From Ruthenibacterium sp. (GTDB lineage: Bacteria; Bacillota; Clostridia; Oscillospirales; Ruminococcaceae), in contig JAHHSL010000011.1 in NCBI GenBank assembly GCA_020025235.1, forward strand, positions 1-46,000: a stretch of 46,000 bases of DNA. Reading direction: 5' to 3'. Below, one piece after another: positions 22,871 to 32,129 of this stretch (positions within the stretch are counted from its first letter, which is position 1; every line of letters begins with the position of its first letter). The notes beneath the pieces were generated by a model, which was given only the letters and a program-made list of their open reading frames with translations, did no database searches and was not told the DNA's origin. Both the position numbers and the translations under genes were made by a program.

Positions 22871-25029
22871 CCAAACATTCAACAGGCGCGCTTGCGGCCG
22901 AACGGGAACTGCGCGCGGAAAAACGGCAGCAAGGGGATATCAGAGCAGCGCTTGCGGGAAACCCGAACGTGGGAAAATCCACGGTGTTCAACGCGCTGAC
23001 GGGTATGGATCAGCACACGGGAAACTGGCCGGGCAAGACCGTGACGTGTGCAAGCGGATACTGGAAAAGCAAGGACGCAGGCTGCGTACTGGTCGATCTG
23101 CCCGGCTGCTATTCGCTGCTGGCACATTCCGAAGAAGAAGCCGCCGCGCGCGATTACATCTGCTTTGGCAATGCGGATGCCGTCGTTGTGGTCTGTGATG
23201 CCTCCTGCGTCGAGCGCAGCCTGAACCTTGCACTGCAGACTATGGAGATCACGCCGCACGTTGTATTGTGCGTCAACCTTATGGATGAGGCAAAAAAGCG
23301 CGGGACGGTGCCGGATACGGCGCTTTTGCAGGAAAGGCTGGGCATCCCTGTTGTGCCGACGGCTGCACGCAGCGGCTGCGGTCTGGGGCTTTTGATGCAG
23401 GCGGTGCAGGACGCCGCAACGGGCAAAACAGGGCAGACGGCGGCACGCGTGCACTATACGCCCGCACTGGAACAGGCAATCAGCGTGGTGGAGGATGCGC
23501 TTTGCCCCTGCATGCCGGAAAACGGCCCTTCGCTGCGCTGGACGGCGCTGCGGCTTTTGGAAAACGATCCGCAGCTGATGCAGGGCCTTACGGAATATCT
23601 GGGCTTTGCGCCGGCAGAAAAACCGGGTGTGGCAAAGGCACAGAAGGATGCGGAAAAAATTTTGGAAAATGCGGGCATCACGCCGGAAAAACTGCAGGAT
23701 GAGATCGTCAGCAGCGTCGTGCATACGGCGGAGGACATCTGCCGCGGCGCGGTTTCGCACTGCCCTTCCAAAAAGCAGGCGCGCGGAAGGAGAATAGACC
23801 GCATCCTGACGGGACGGCGCGTGGGCTTTCCGCTTATGGCTCTGCTTTTGCTGTTTGTATTCTGGCTTACGATCGAGGGCGCAAATGTGCCTTCGCAGCT
23901 GCTGTCCGATCTTTTGTTCGGCTTTGAAGAAACACTGCACCGGGGCGCAGCGTGGCTGAATATGCCAGCATGGCTGGAGGGGATGCTCATCGACGGCGTA
24001 TACCGCGTGCTGGCGTGGGTGGTATCGGTGATGCTGCCGCCCATGGCGATTTTCTTCCCGCTGTTCACACTGCTGGAAGACCTCGGCTATCTGCCGCGCG
24101 CGGCGTTCAACCTTGACCACTGCTTTCACAAGTGCAGCGCGTGCGGCAAACAGGCGCTTACCATGGCCATGGGCTTTGGCTGCAACGCGGCGGGCGTGGT
24201 GGGCTGCCGCATTATTGATTCCCCGCGGGAACGGCTGATCGCGGTTTTGACCAACAGCTTTGTCCCGTGCAACGGGCGTTTCCCGATGCTGATTGCGATC
24301 CTGACGATGTTCTTTGCGGGAATGTCCGGCACGTTCGGCGCATCGGTGCTTTCCGCACTGATGCTGACGGGTCTTGTGGTTTTGGGCGTGCTGATGACGT
24401 TTGCGGCTTCGCGCTTTCTTTCCAAAACCGTGCTGCGGGGCGTGCCTTCCTCCTTCACGCTGGAACTGCCGCCCTACCGCCGTCCGCAGATCGGAAAGGT
24501 GATCGTCCGCTCGGTGTTCGACCGCACGCTTTTCGTACTCGGGCGCGCGGCGGCCGTGGCGGCGCCGGCGGGGCTTGTGATCTGGGTCATGGCAAACACG
24601 CCGCTCGGGGAGGGAACGCTTTTGACACAGTGCGCCGCGTTCCTTGATCCGTTCGCACGCTTTTTCGGAATGGACGGCGTGATTTTGCTTGCGTTCATTC
24701 TGGGCTTTCCCGCCAATGAGATCGTGGTGCCGCTGATCGTCATGGGCTATCTTGCCACGGGCAGCCTTGCGGAAATGGTGGGGCTTGGCGCAATGCACGC
24801 ACTGTTTGTGGAAAACGGCTGGACGTGGATAACGGCGCTGTGCACCATGCTTTTTGCGCTGCTGCACTGGCCGTGCTCCACAACCTGCCTGACGATACGC
24901 AAGGAAACACAGAGCCGGAAATGGACGGCTGCGGCATTTTTGCTGCCCACGGCGGCGGGGCTTGCGCTTTGCGCCGTGGTGGCAAACGGGGCAAGGCTTG
25001 TGGAATATCTTGTGCATGCTGCGGGATAA
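22861..25029 (+). CDS. feoB: Ferrous iron transporter FeoB
   Basis: A 722-residue membrane transporter for Fe2+ with an N-terminal G domain. G1 is GNPNVGKS (33-40), G3 is DLPG (79-82) and G4 is NLMDE (139-143). A helical GDI-like spacer follows, then the membrane part with about eight to ten helices. The membrane part includes the paired Gate signatures CGKQALTMAMGFGCNAAG and the second inverted half near FILGFPANEIVVPL. The Cys residues in ACGKQ and GFGCNAAG are typical. It is slightly shorter than enteric FeoB and no feoC follows. The gene overlaps feoA, so the two proteins are made together. No clear Fur-type operator was recognised upstream. Confidence 0.95.
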   Translation: MGLTKHSTGALAAERELRAEKRQQGDIRAALAGNPNVGKSTVFNALTGMDQHTGNWPGKTVTCASGYWKSKDAGCVLVDLPGCYSLLAHSEEEAAARDYICFGNADAVVVVCDASCVERSLNLALQTMEITPHVVLCVNLMDEAKKRGTVPDTALLQERLGIPVVPTAARSGCGLGLLMQAVQDAATGKTGQTAARVHYTPALEQAISVVEDALCPCMPENGPSLRWTALRLLENDPQLMQGLTEYLGFAPAEKPGVAKAQKDAEKILENAGITPEKLQDEIVSSVVHTAEDICRGAVSHCPSKKQARGRRIDRILTGRRVGFPLMALLLLFVFWLTIEGANVPSQLLSDLLFGFEETLHRGAAWLNMPAWLEGMLIDGVYRVLAWVVSVMLPPMAIFFPLFTLLEDLGYLPRAAFNLDHCFHKCSACGKQALTMAMGFGCNAAGVVGCRIIDSPRERLIAVLTNSFVPCNGRFPMLIAILTMFFAGMSGTFGASVLSALMLTGLVVLGVLMTFAASRFLSKTVLRGVPSSFTLELPPYRRPQIGKVIVRSVFDRTLFVLGRAAAVAAPAGLVIWVMANTPLGEGTLLTQCAAFLDPFARFFGMDGVILLAFILGFPANEIVVPLIVMGYLATGSLAEMVGLGAMHALFVENGWTWITALCTMLFALLHWPCSTTCLTIRKETQSRKWTAAAFLLPTAAGLALCAVVANGARLVEYLVHAAG

Positions 25030-25041
25030 AAGAAAATGGGG

Positions 25042-25068
25042 AAAAGCGCGGGGAACCGCGCTTTTTTC
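25042..25068 (+). terminator. Terminator of feoAB
   Basis: AAAAGCGCGG and CCGCGCTTTT form a 10-bp stem with a GGAA tetraloop, followed by a run of T. It lies 13 bp after the feoB stop. Confidence 0.9.
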
Positions 25069-25149
25069 GTTTCGGTATGGAATGGGGCGGGACGGACAGA
25101 ATAAACAAAAAGAACTGCGCCGCAGGCGTGAAAATCGGGTGCGCTGCGA

Positions 25150-25178
25150 TTGCAGGATGCATCCGGAATTGGTATAAT
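25150..25178 (+). promoter_or_regulatory. Promoter of uvrBA
   Basis: TTGCAG (25150-25155), a 17-bp spacer and a perfect TATAAT (25173-25178) lie about 70 bp before uvrB. No clear LexA box (GAAC-N4-GTTC type) was found by eye. Confidence 0.65.
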
Positions 25179-25247
25179 AGCTATGATTCATAACAGGATG
25201 ACAAAATGCCGCGCACACAGCCGGCGGAAAGCAAGAGGTGAATGATT

Positions 25248-27242
25248 TTGTCACAGGAACCAAAGGATCGATTCATACTGAAAGCGCCCTATCAGCCGAC
25301 CGGCGATCAGCCGGAAGCGATCGCGCAGCTGACGGACGGCCTGCTGTCCGGCGATAAATTCCAGACACTGCTCGGCGTGACGGGCAGCGGCAAAACGTTC
25401 ACAATGGCGAATATCATTGCGAACCTCAACCGCCCTACGCTTGTGCTGGCGCACAACAAAACACTGGCGGCACAGCTCTGTACCGAATTTAAAGAGTTCT
25501 TCCCCGATAATGCCGTGGAATATTTCGTTTCGTACTACGACTATTATCAGCCCGAAGCGTATATTCCAAGCACCGATACCTATATTGAAAAAGACAGCGC
25601 GATCAACGATGAGATCGACCGTCTGCGCCATTCCGCAACCGCGGCGCTTTCCGAACGGCGCGACGTCATCATTGTGGCGAGCGTTTCGTGCATTTACTCA
25701 TTGGGCGACCCGATCGACTACCGCAGCATGGTCATCAGCGTCCGGCAGGGCATGCAGCTTGACCGCGACGAGCTTATGGCACGGCTTGTCACGCTGCAGT
25801 ATGAACGCAACGATATCAACTTTGTGCGCAACAAGTTCCGCGTGCGCGGCGATATCATCGAAATCAACCTTGCGTATATGCAGGACGTTGCGATCCGCAT
25901 CGAGTTTTTCGGTGACGAGGTCGACCGCATCAGCGAAGTGAACCCGCTGACGGGCGAGCGGCGTGCCGAGATCCGCCATGTTGCAATCTTCCCCGCGAGC
26001 CATTATATCGTCACGGGCGATAAAATGCGCGAGGGGCTTGCCCGCATCCGCGAGGAAATGGACGGACAGGTGAAGGCGTTCACGCAGGAGGGCAAGCTGC
26101 TGGAAGCCCAGCGCATCGCCCAGCGCACCAATTATGATATTGAAATGCTGACGGAAGTCGGCGTGTGCAAGGGTATCGAAAACTATTCTGCCGTACTGGC
26201 GGGGCGCGACCCCGGCACGATGCCCACCACGCTGCTGGATTATTTCCCGGATGATTTCCTTTTGTTTGTGGACGAAAGCCATGTTATGCTGCCGCAGCTG
26301 CGCGCCATGTACGGCGGCGACCGCGCACGCAAAAAAAGCCTTGTGGATTTCGGCTTCCGTCTGCCGTCCGCGTATGATAACCGTCCGCTGCGCTTTGAAG
26401 AATTTGAAACCAAGCTGAACCAGACGGTGTTTGTTTCCGCAACGCCGGGTCAGTATGAACGTGAACATTCCGAACAGATCGTCGAACAGGTCATCCGTCC
26501 GACCGGCCTGCTCGATCCGCGCGTTATCGTCAAGCCGGTGGAAGGGCAGATCGAAGATCTGCTGGGCGAAATCAACGAACGCAGTGCGCGCAACGAGCGC
26601 GTGCTGGTCACGACGCTGACAAAGAAAATGGCGGAGGATCTGACGGATTATCTTTCCGACCACGGCGTCAAAGTGAAATACATGCATCACGAAGTCGATA
26701 CGTTTGAACGTGTGGAGCTGATGCAGGATCTGCGCAAGGGTGTGATCGACGTGATCGTGGGCATCAACCTGCTGCGCGAAGGGCTTGACCTGCCGGAGGT
26801 ATCGCTTGTGGCGATCCTTGATGCAGATAAGGAGGGCTTTCTGCGCAGCGAGACAAGCCTTGTGCAGACGATCGGGCGCGCCGCGCGCAATGCGGACGGC
26901 GTTGTCATCATGTATGCCGATGAGATCACACCGTCCATGGAGCGCGCGATCACCGAAACCGAGCGCCGCCGCGGCATCCAGCAGGCGTACAACGAAGCGC
27001 ACGGCATTGTGCCGAAAACCATCGTCAAGGAGATCCGTGATAACGGCGTACTGGAAATTTCCAAAAAGGACGATGATTCGTCTTCGCGCCGCATGAGCCG
27101 TGTGGAAATCACGCAGAAGATCGAACAGCTGACGCGTGAAATGAAGCAGGCGGCAAAGATCCTGGAATTTGAGCATGCGGCATTCCTGCGTGACCGCATT
27201 GAAAAGCTGCGCAAGCAGCTGGAAAGGAAAACAAAACTTTGA
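25248..27242 (+). CDS. uvrB: Excinuclease ABC subunit B
   Basis: A 664-residue helicase-like damage-verification subunit of nucleotide excision repair. Walker A is in GVTGSGKTFTMAN. The damage-probing beta-hairpin region is YYDYYQPEAYIPSTDTYIEK. The Walker B-like LLFVDESHV, the helicase motif DVIVGINLLREGLDLPEVSL and the QTIGRAARN block follow. A C-terminal UVR coiled coil that binds UvrC is at RVEITQKIEQLTREM. I favour the TTG at 25248, 7 nt after AGAGGTG; the ATG six bases upstream sits almost on that ribosome site. The stop overlaps the uvrA start. Confidence 0.96.
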   Translation: MSQEPKDRFILKAPYQPTGDQPEAIAQLTDGLLSGDKFQTLLGVTGSGKTFTMANIIANLNRPTLVLAHNKTLAAQLCTEFKEFFPDNAVEYFVSYYDYYQPEAYIPSTDTYIEKDSAINDEIDRLRHSATAALSERRDVIIVASVSCIYSLGDPIDYRSMVISVRQGMQLDRDELMARLVTLQYERNDINFVRNKFRVRGDIIEINLAYMQDVAIRIEFFGDEVDRISEVNPLTGERRAEIRHVAIFPASHYIVTGDKMREGLARIREEMDGQVKAFTQEGKLLEAQRIAQRTNYDIEMLTEVGVCKGIENYSAVLAGRDPGTMPTTLLDYFPDDFLLFVDESHVMLPQLRAMYGGDRARKKSLVDFGFRLPSAYDNRPLRFEEFETKLNQTVFVSATPGQYEREHSEQIVEQVIRPTGLLDPRVIVKPVEGQIEDLLGEINERSARNERVLVTTLTKKMAEDLTDYLSDHGVKVKYMHHEVDTFERVELMQDLRKGVIDVIVGINLLREGLDLPEVSLVAILDADKEGFLRSETSLVQTIGRAARNADGVVIMYADEITPSMERAITETERRRGIQQAYNEAHGIVPKTIVKEIRDNGVLEISKKDDDSSSRRMSRVEITQKIEQLTREMKQAAKILEFEHAAFLRDRIEKLRKQLERKTKL

Positions 27243-30058
27243 GTACCGATAAAATTGTGATAAAGGGTGCGCGTGAGCACAATCTGAAAAATATTGATGT
27301 GACGATCCCGCGCGACAAGCTGATCGTGATGACGGGGCTTTCCGGCAGCGGCAAATCCTCGCTTGCATTTGATACGATCTATGCGGACGGACAGCGCCGC
27401 TATATGGAAAGCCTGTCCAGTTATGCGCGCCAGTTCCTCGGGCAGATGGAAAAGCCCGACGTCGATGAGATCCAGGGCCTGTCGCCCGCCATTTCCATCG
27501 ACCAGAAAACAACGTCCCGCAACCCGCGCTCCACGGTCGGCACCGTGACGGAAATCTACGATTATCTGCGTTTGCTGTATGCGCGCATCGGCGTGCCGCA
27601 CTGCCCGGTCTGCGGGCGGGAAATCAGCCAGCAGACGGTGGATCAGATGGTGGACGAGGTGCTGCGTCTGGAGGAAGGCACGCGCTTTCAGGTGCTTGCG
27701 CCCGTTGTGCGCGGACGCAAGGGCACCCAGCAGAAGGAATTTGAAGCGGCGCGCCGTTCGGGCTACGCCCGCGTGCGCGTTGACGGCAATATTTACGATC
27801 TGGATGAAGAGATCACCCTTGAAAAAAACAAAAAGCATACGGTGGAAATCGTGGTGGACCGCCTTGTGGCAAAGCCGGGTTCGCGCAGCCGCATTGCGGA
27901 TTCGATCGAAACTGCGATCGGTCTGACAGGCGGGCTTGTGTGCATCGACGTCATCGGCGGCGAGGAAATGCTGTTCAGCCAGAGCTATGCGTGCCCGGAT
28001 CACGGCGTTTCGATCGAAGAGCTTTCGCCGCGTATGTTCTCGTTCAATAATCCGTTCGGCGCGTGCGAACGCTGCACGGGTCTTGGCACCTTTATGAAGG
28101 TGGACCCCGCACTTGTCATCCCGAACCGGGCACTTTCGATCCGGGAGGGGGCGATCAAGGCAAGCGGCTGGTATTATGCCGAAGGCTCGGTCAGCGAGAT
28201 GTACTATAAAGGGCTGGGCAAGCGCTACGGCTTCACGCTGGATACCAAGATCGAGGATATCCCGCCGGAAGGACTGGACGCCCTTTTGTATGGCACCAAG
28301 GGCGAAAAACTGGAAATGGTGCGCGAGACAGAGCGCGGCGCCGGCACCTACACCACGGATTTCGAGGGCATCATCACGAATCTGGAACGGCGCTTCCGCG
28401 ATACAAATTCCCAGTGGATGAAAGAGGAAATCCAGGGTGTGATGACGGGCGTGGAATGTCCCGACTGCCACGGCAGCCGCCTGAAGCCCGCCAGCCTTTC
28501 CGTCACGGTGGGCGGTATCAACATCAGCGATTTTACAAACATGAGCGTGCGCGAAGAACTGGATTTCATCGAAAAACTGGAGCTTTCCCCGCGCGAACAC
28601 ATGATTGCCGACGCCATTTTGAAAGAGGTGCGCGAACGGCTGTGGTTTTTGAAAAACGTCGGGCTGGAATACCTGACGCTCAGCCGCAACGCCGCCACGC
28701 TTTCGGGCGGCGAAAGCCAGCGCATCCGCCTTGCAACGCAGATCGGCAGCGCGCTGACCGGCGTTCTGTATGTTCTGGACGAGCCGAGCATCGGGCTGCA
28801 TCAGCGGGATAATTCCAAGCTGATCGGCACACTCAAGCGCCTGCGCGACCTGGGCAATACGCTCATCGTTGTGGAACATGATGAAGAGACGATGCGCGAA
28901 GCGGACTGGATCGTGGATATCGGCCCGGGCGCGGGCGTGCACGGCGGCAAGCTTGTGGCGCAGGGCACAGTGGAGGATATCTGCAACACCCCCGGCAGCA
29001 TCACGGGCGATTATCTTTCGGGGCGCAAAAAGATCGAAGTGCCCGCACAGCGCCGCACCGGGAACGGGAAGTTCCTGGAAATTCAGGGCGCATCCCTCAA
29101 TAACCTGCGCGATATCGACGTGAAGATCCCGCTCGGCGTCATGACGTGCGTGACCGGTATTTCCGGCAGCGGCAAGTCGTCGCTGATCAACGAGATCCTC
29201 TATAAAAAGCTGGCGTCCGAACTGAACGGCGCGCGCATCCGTCCGGGCAGGCACCGCGCGTTCCTCGGCATCGAAAACGTGGATAAGGTCATCGGTATCG
29301 ACCAATCCCCGATCGGGCGCACGCCGCGCTCGAACCCCGCCACCTACACCGGCGTTTTCACGGATATCCGCGCGGTATTCGCACAGACGCAGGAGGCAAA
29401 AAAGCGCGGCTACGGGCCGGGACGCTTCAGCTTCAACGTCAAGGGCGGGCGCTGTGAAGCGTGCGAAGGCGACGGCGTGATGCGCATCCCGATGCACTTT
29501 CTGCCGGATATCTATGTGCCGTGCGATGTGTGCCACGGCGCACGCTATAACCGCGAGACACTGGAAGTGAAATACAAGGATAAGACGATCACCGACGTGC
29601 TGAACATGACGGTGGAGGAAGCGTGCGTTTTCTTTGAAAACATCCCGCGCATCCACCGCAAGCTGCAGACGATCGTGGACGTGGGGCTTGGATATATTAC
29701 GCTGGGGCAGAGCGCAACGACGCTTTCGGGCGGCGAAGCACAGCGCGTCAAGCTGGCACTGGAGCTTTCCAAGCCCGGAACGGGGCGCACCGTGTATATC
29801 ATGGACGAACCGACGACCGGCCTGCATGTGGACGACGTCAGCAAGCTGGTGCGCGTGATCGACCGCCTTGTGGACGCGGGCAACACGGTCATCATCATCG
29901 AGCATAACCTCGATGTCATCAAGCGCGCCGATCACATCATCGACCTTGGCCCCGAAGGCGGCAGTGCCGGCGGGCTGATCATTGCACAGGGCACGCCGGA
30001 AGAGGTGGCGCAGTGCAGCGAATCGTATACCGGGCAGTATCTCAGACCCCTTTTGTAA
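27239..30058 (+). CDS. uvrA: Excinuclease ABC subunit A
   Basis: A 939-residue ABC-type ATPase that scans DNA and loads UvrB at lesions. The two Walker A motifs are GLSGSGKS (about 33-40) and GISGSGKS (640-647), each with its LSGGE signature (ATLSGGESQRIRLA, TTLSGGEAQRVKLA). Zinc-binding pairs are seen in CPVCGREISQ, CPDCHGSRLKP and CEACEGDGVM...CDVCHGARYNR. The start is a TTG whose last two bases form part of the uvrB TGA, so the two are translationally coupled. GGAAAGG lies about 10 nt before. Length is typical. Confidence 0.97.
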   Translation: MSTDKIVIKGAREHNLKNIDVTIPRDKLIVMTGLSGSGKSSLAFDTIYADGQRRYMESLSSYARQFLGQMEKPDVDEIQGLSPAISIDQKTTSRNPRSTVGTVTEIYDYLRLLYARIGVPHCPVCGREISQQTVDQMVDEVLRLEEGTRFQVLAPVVRGRKGTQQKEFEAARRSGYARVRVDGNIYDLDEEITLEKNKKHTVEIVVDRLVAKPGSRSRIADSIETAIGLTGGLVCIDVIGGEEMLFSQSYACPDHGVSIEELSPRMFSFNNPFGACERCTGLGTFMKVDPALVIPNRALSIREGAIKASGWYYAEGSVSEMYYKGLGKRYGFTLDTKIEDIPPEGLDALLYGTKGEKLEMVRETERGAGTYTTDFEGIITNLERRFRDTNSQWMKEEIQGVMTGVECPDCHGSRLKPASLSVTVGGINISDFTNMSVREELDFIEKLELSPREHMIADAILKEVRERLWFLKNVGLEYLTLSRNAATLSGGESQRIRLATQIGSALTGVLYVLDEPSIGLHQRDNSKLIGTLKRLRDLGNTLIVVEHDEETMREADWIVDIGPGAGVHGGKLVAQGTVEDICNTPGSITGDYLSGRKKIEVPAQRRTGNGKFLEIQGASLNNLRDIDVKIPLGVMTCVTGISGSGKSSLINEILYKKLASELNGARIRPGRHRAFLGIENVDKVIGIDQSPIGRTPRSNPATYTGVFTDIRAVFAQTQEAKKRGYGPGRFSFNVKGGRCEACEGDGVMRIPMHFLPDIYVPCDVCHGARYNRETLEVKYKDKTITDVLNMTVEEACVFFENIPRIHRKLQTIVDVGLGYITLGQSATTLSGGEAQRVKLALELSKPGTGRTVYIMDEPTTGLHVDDVSKLVRVIDRLVDAGNTVIIIEHNLDVIKRADHIIDLGPEGGSAGGLIIAQGTPEEVAQCSESYTGQYLRPLL

Positions 30059-30071
30059 ACGGATGAAAAAG

Positions 30072-30105
30072 AGAAAGCACCGTTCGGAAAAGAACGGTGC
30101 TTTCT
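30072..30105 (+). terminator. Terminator of uvrBA
   Basis: AGAAAGCACCGTTC and GAACGGTGCTTTCT form a perfect 14-bp stem with a GGAAAA loop. The T-tract is inside the stem (TTTCT) and little follows it, so termination may be incomplete. Confidence 0.75.
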
Positions 30106-30148
30106 GCGTAAAAGCCGGTGCAATACGGCTGAAAACATGCGTTTATTA

Positions 30149-30177
30149 TTGTCAGGATGTTCAAAAAGTAGTATACT
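30149..30177 (+). promoter_or_regulatory. Promoter of the miaB-ylbF-mutS-mutL-miaA run
   Basis: TTGTCA (30149-30154), a 17-bp spacer and TATACT (30172-30177), each one mismatch from consensus, lie 54 bp before the miaB ATG. Confidence 0.65.
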
Positions 30178-30230
30178 AAAGTAATATGTGAATCATATGC
30201 CCGTTTGGTAAAACAATATAGAGGTGAAGT

Positions 30231-31613
30231 ATGGAAACCAAGATGATCCGCTTTGAAAAAAACGAAAAAGCGGCAGAAATGATCGCGGAGTTTTACGGCT
30301 GCCGGCCTAAGGTGTTCGTGCATTCGTTCGGCTGCCAGCAGAATGTAAACGACGGCGAAAAAATAAAAGGCGTCCTGATCGACGCGGGCTTTGCATCGGC
30401 AGAGTGTCCCGAACAGGCAGATCTGATTGTCTTTAATACCTGCGCTGTGCGTGAACATGCGGAACAGCGCGTGTTCGGCAATATCGGCGCGCTGAAAAAG
30501 CTGAAAGAAACGAATCCCCGCCTGATGATCGCGGTGTCCGGCTGCATGGCGCAGGAGGAAGCGGTGGTCGAAAAATTCAAAAATCACTATCCGTTTGTGG
30601 ATATCGTGTTCGGCATCAATAAAATCGATCTTCTGCCGGAGATCCTGTGCGAACGCATCCGTTCGCAGCGCCGCGTGCTGGATACGCCCGCAGAGCGCAC
30701 CGAGGTGATCGAGGATATCCCGCAGGAGCGCGGTTCCAGATTCCGTGCATGGCTTTCGATCATGTACGGCTGCGACAACTTCTGTTCGTACTGCATCGTG
30801 CCGTATGTGCGCGGGCGCGAACGCAGCCGCGCCAGTGCGGATATCTTAAAGGAATTCCGCGAACTGGTCGACGCCGGCTACAAGGATATCACGCTTTTGG
30901 GGCAGAACGTCAATTCCTACGGCAAAGGCCTTACGGAAGCGATCAACTTCCCGCAGCTTCTGCGCATGCTGGACGCCGTGCCCGGCGATTACTGCATCCG
31001 CTTTATGACAAGCCACCCGAAGGATGCAACGCATGAGCTGATCGACACGATCGCCGAAAGCCGGCACATCAGCCATCATCTGCATCTGCCGGTGCAGTCC
31101 GGCTCGAACCGCATTTTGAAGCTGATGAACCGCCGCTATGACGTGGAAAGCTATCTTGCGCTGATCGATTACGCCAAAACCCGTATCCCGGATATGACGT
31201 TCTCGAGCGATATCATCGTCGGCTTCCCGGGCGAGACGGAGGAGGACTTCCTGAAAACGGAAGAGCTGTGCCGCCGTGTCGAATACATGCAGCTGTTCAC
31301 GTTCATTTACTCCAAACGCTCCGGCACGGCTGCGGCAGAAATGCCCGATCCCACGCCGCGCAAGGAAAAATCGGACAGGATCGGACGGCTGCTTGCCATT
31401 CAGGAAGAAGTTGTGGCAAAGCTCGGCAAAGAGATGATCGGCCGGACGGTGCGCGCACTTGTGGAAGGCGATGGCAGAAAGAAGGACAGCCTTACGGCGC
31501 GTCTGGATAACAATATGACGGTTGAATTTATGCAAAACGCACCGGTGGGTGAATTTGCGGAGATCCGGATCACGGGCGTCCGCGGCGCGATCCTGACGGG
31601 CGAGCTTGCATAA
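30231..31613 (+). CDS. miaB: tRNA-2-methylthio-N6-dimethylallyladenosine synthase
   Basis: A 460-residue radical-SAM methylthiotransferase. It acts on i6A37 of tRNAs reading UNN codons, the product of MiaA encoded further along the same run. The N-terminal UPF0004 domain has Cys ligands in HSFGCQQNVND, FNTCAVREHAEQ and SGCMAQEE for the auxiliary cluster. The radical-SAM cluster motif is YGCDNFCSYCIVPYVRGRE (CxxxCxxC). The C-terminus has a TRAM domain (about 390-455, TVRALVEG...). A GAGGTG ribosome site precedes the ATG. Confidence 0.96.
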   Translation: METKMIRFEKNEKAAEMIAEFYGCRPKVFVHSFGCQQNVNDGEKIKGVLIDAGFASAECPEQADLIVFNTCAVREHAEQRVFGNIGALKKLKETNPRLMIAVSGCMAQEEAVVEKFKNHYPFVDIVFGINKIDLLPEILCERIRSQRRVLDTPAERTEVIEDIPQERGSRFRAWLSIMYGCDNFCSYCIVPYVRGRERSRASADILKEFRELVDAGYKDITLLGQNVNSYGKGLTEAINFPQLLRMLDAVPGDYCIRFMTSHPKDATHELIDTIAESRHISHHLHLPVQSGSNRILKLMNRRYDVESYLALIDYAKTRIPDMTFSSDIIVGFPGETEEDFLKTEELCRRVEYMQLFTFIYSKRSGTAAAEMPDPTPRKEKSDRIGRLLAIQEEVVAKLGKEMIGRTVRALVEGDGRKKDSLTARLDNNMTVEFMQNAPVGEFAEIRITGVRGAILTGELA

Positions 31614-31658
31614 ACCGAATAAAAAGAAAACACAATGAAAATAAAAGGAGACAGTATC

Positions 31659-32075
31659 ATGGCAATGGATGCAATTACAATGTTCAAGGAAGCAGCAGTA
31701 CAGCTGCAGAAGGAAGAAGCTTATGCAGCACTGGCAGCAGCGCTGAAAGAAAACGACGAAAACGAAACCCTGCAGGCACTGATCGGCGATTTCAACCTTG
31801 CCCGCATCGATCTGAACAGCGAACTTTCCAAAAGCACGGAAAAGGATCAGGCGCGCGTGGACGAGCTGAACGTCAAGGTCAATCAGCTGTATAACGATAT
31901 CATGTCCAACGAGTGCATGCTGCGCTACAACGAAGCAAAGGCCGAAATGGAAAAGAAGCTCAATCACATCAACGCGATCATCAGCACGGCAGTCAACGGC
32001 GGCGACCCGACGACAGTGGAAGAGCCTGCCGCAAGCTGCACGGGCAGCTGTTCCAGCTGCAGCGGCTGCCACTAA
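31659..32075 (+). CDS. YlbF family protein with cysteine-rich tail
   Basis: A 138-residue, mostly helical protein of the YlbF/YmcA (RicF/RicA) type. The helices read AITMFKEAAVQLQKEEAYAA and LQALIGDFNLARIDLNSEL, with a conserved NxxVNQLYNDIMSN segment. The last twelve residues carry Cys127, 131, 134 and 137 plus His138, a CX3CX2CX2CH pattern likely to bind metal or an Fe-S cluster. In Bacillus, Ric proteins form an Fe-S-bearing complex that tunes RNase Y and the Spo0A phosphorelay. Whether this homologue does the same is inference. AAAGGAG lies 9 nt before the ATG. Its place between miaB and mutS is common in Clostridia. Confidence 0.85.
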   Translation: MAMDAITMFKEAAVQLQKEEAYAALAAALKENDENETLQALIGDFNLARIDLNSELSKSTEKDQARVDELNVKVNQLYNDIMSNECMLRYNEAKAEMEKKLNHINAIISTAVNGGDPTTVEEPAASCTGSCSSCSGCH

Positions 32076-32129
32076 GCCGCGCCGGCAAAAAAGCCGCAGC
32101 AGTGAATTTATACTAGGACGGTGCAGAAT

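Noticed and set aside
26687..29935. 1082-residue minus-strand frame opposite uvrA
   Set aside because: It is an antisense shadow caused by strong codon bias in uvrA. It has no recognisable domain or start signal.
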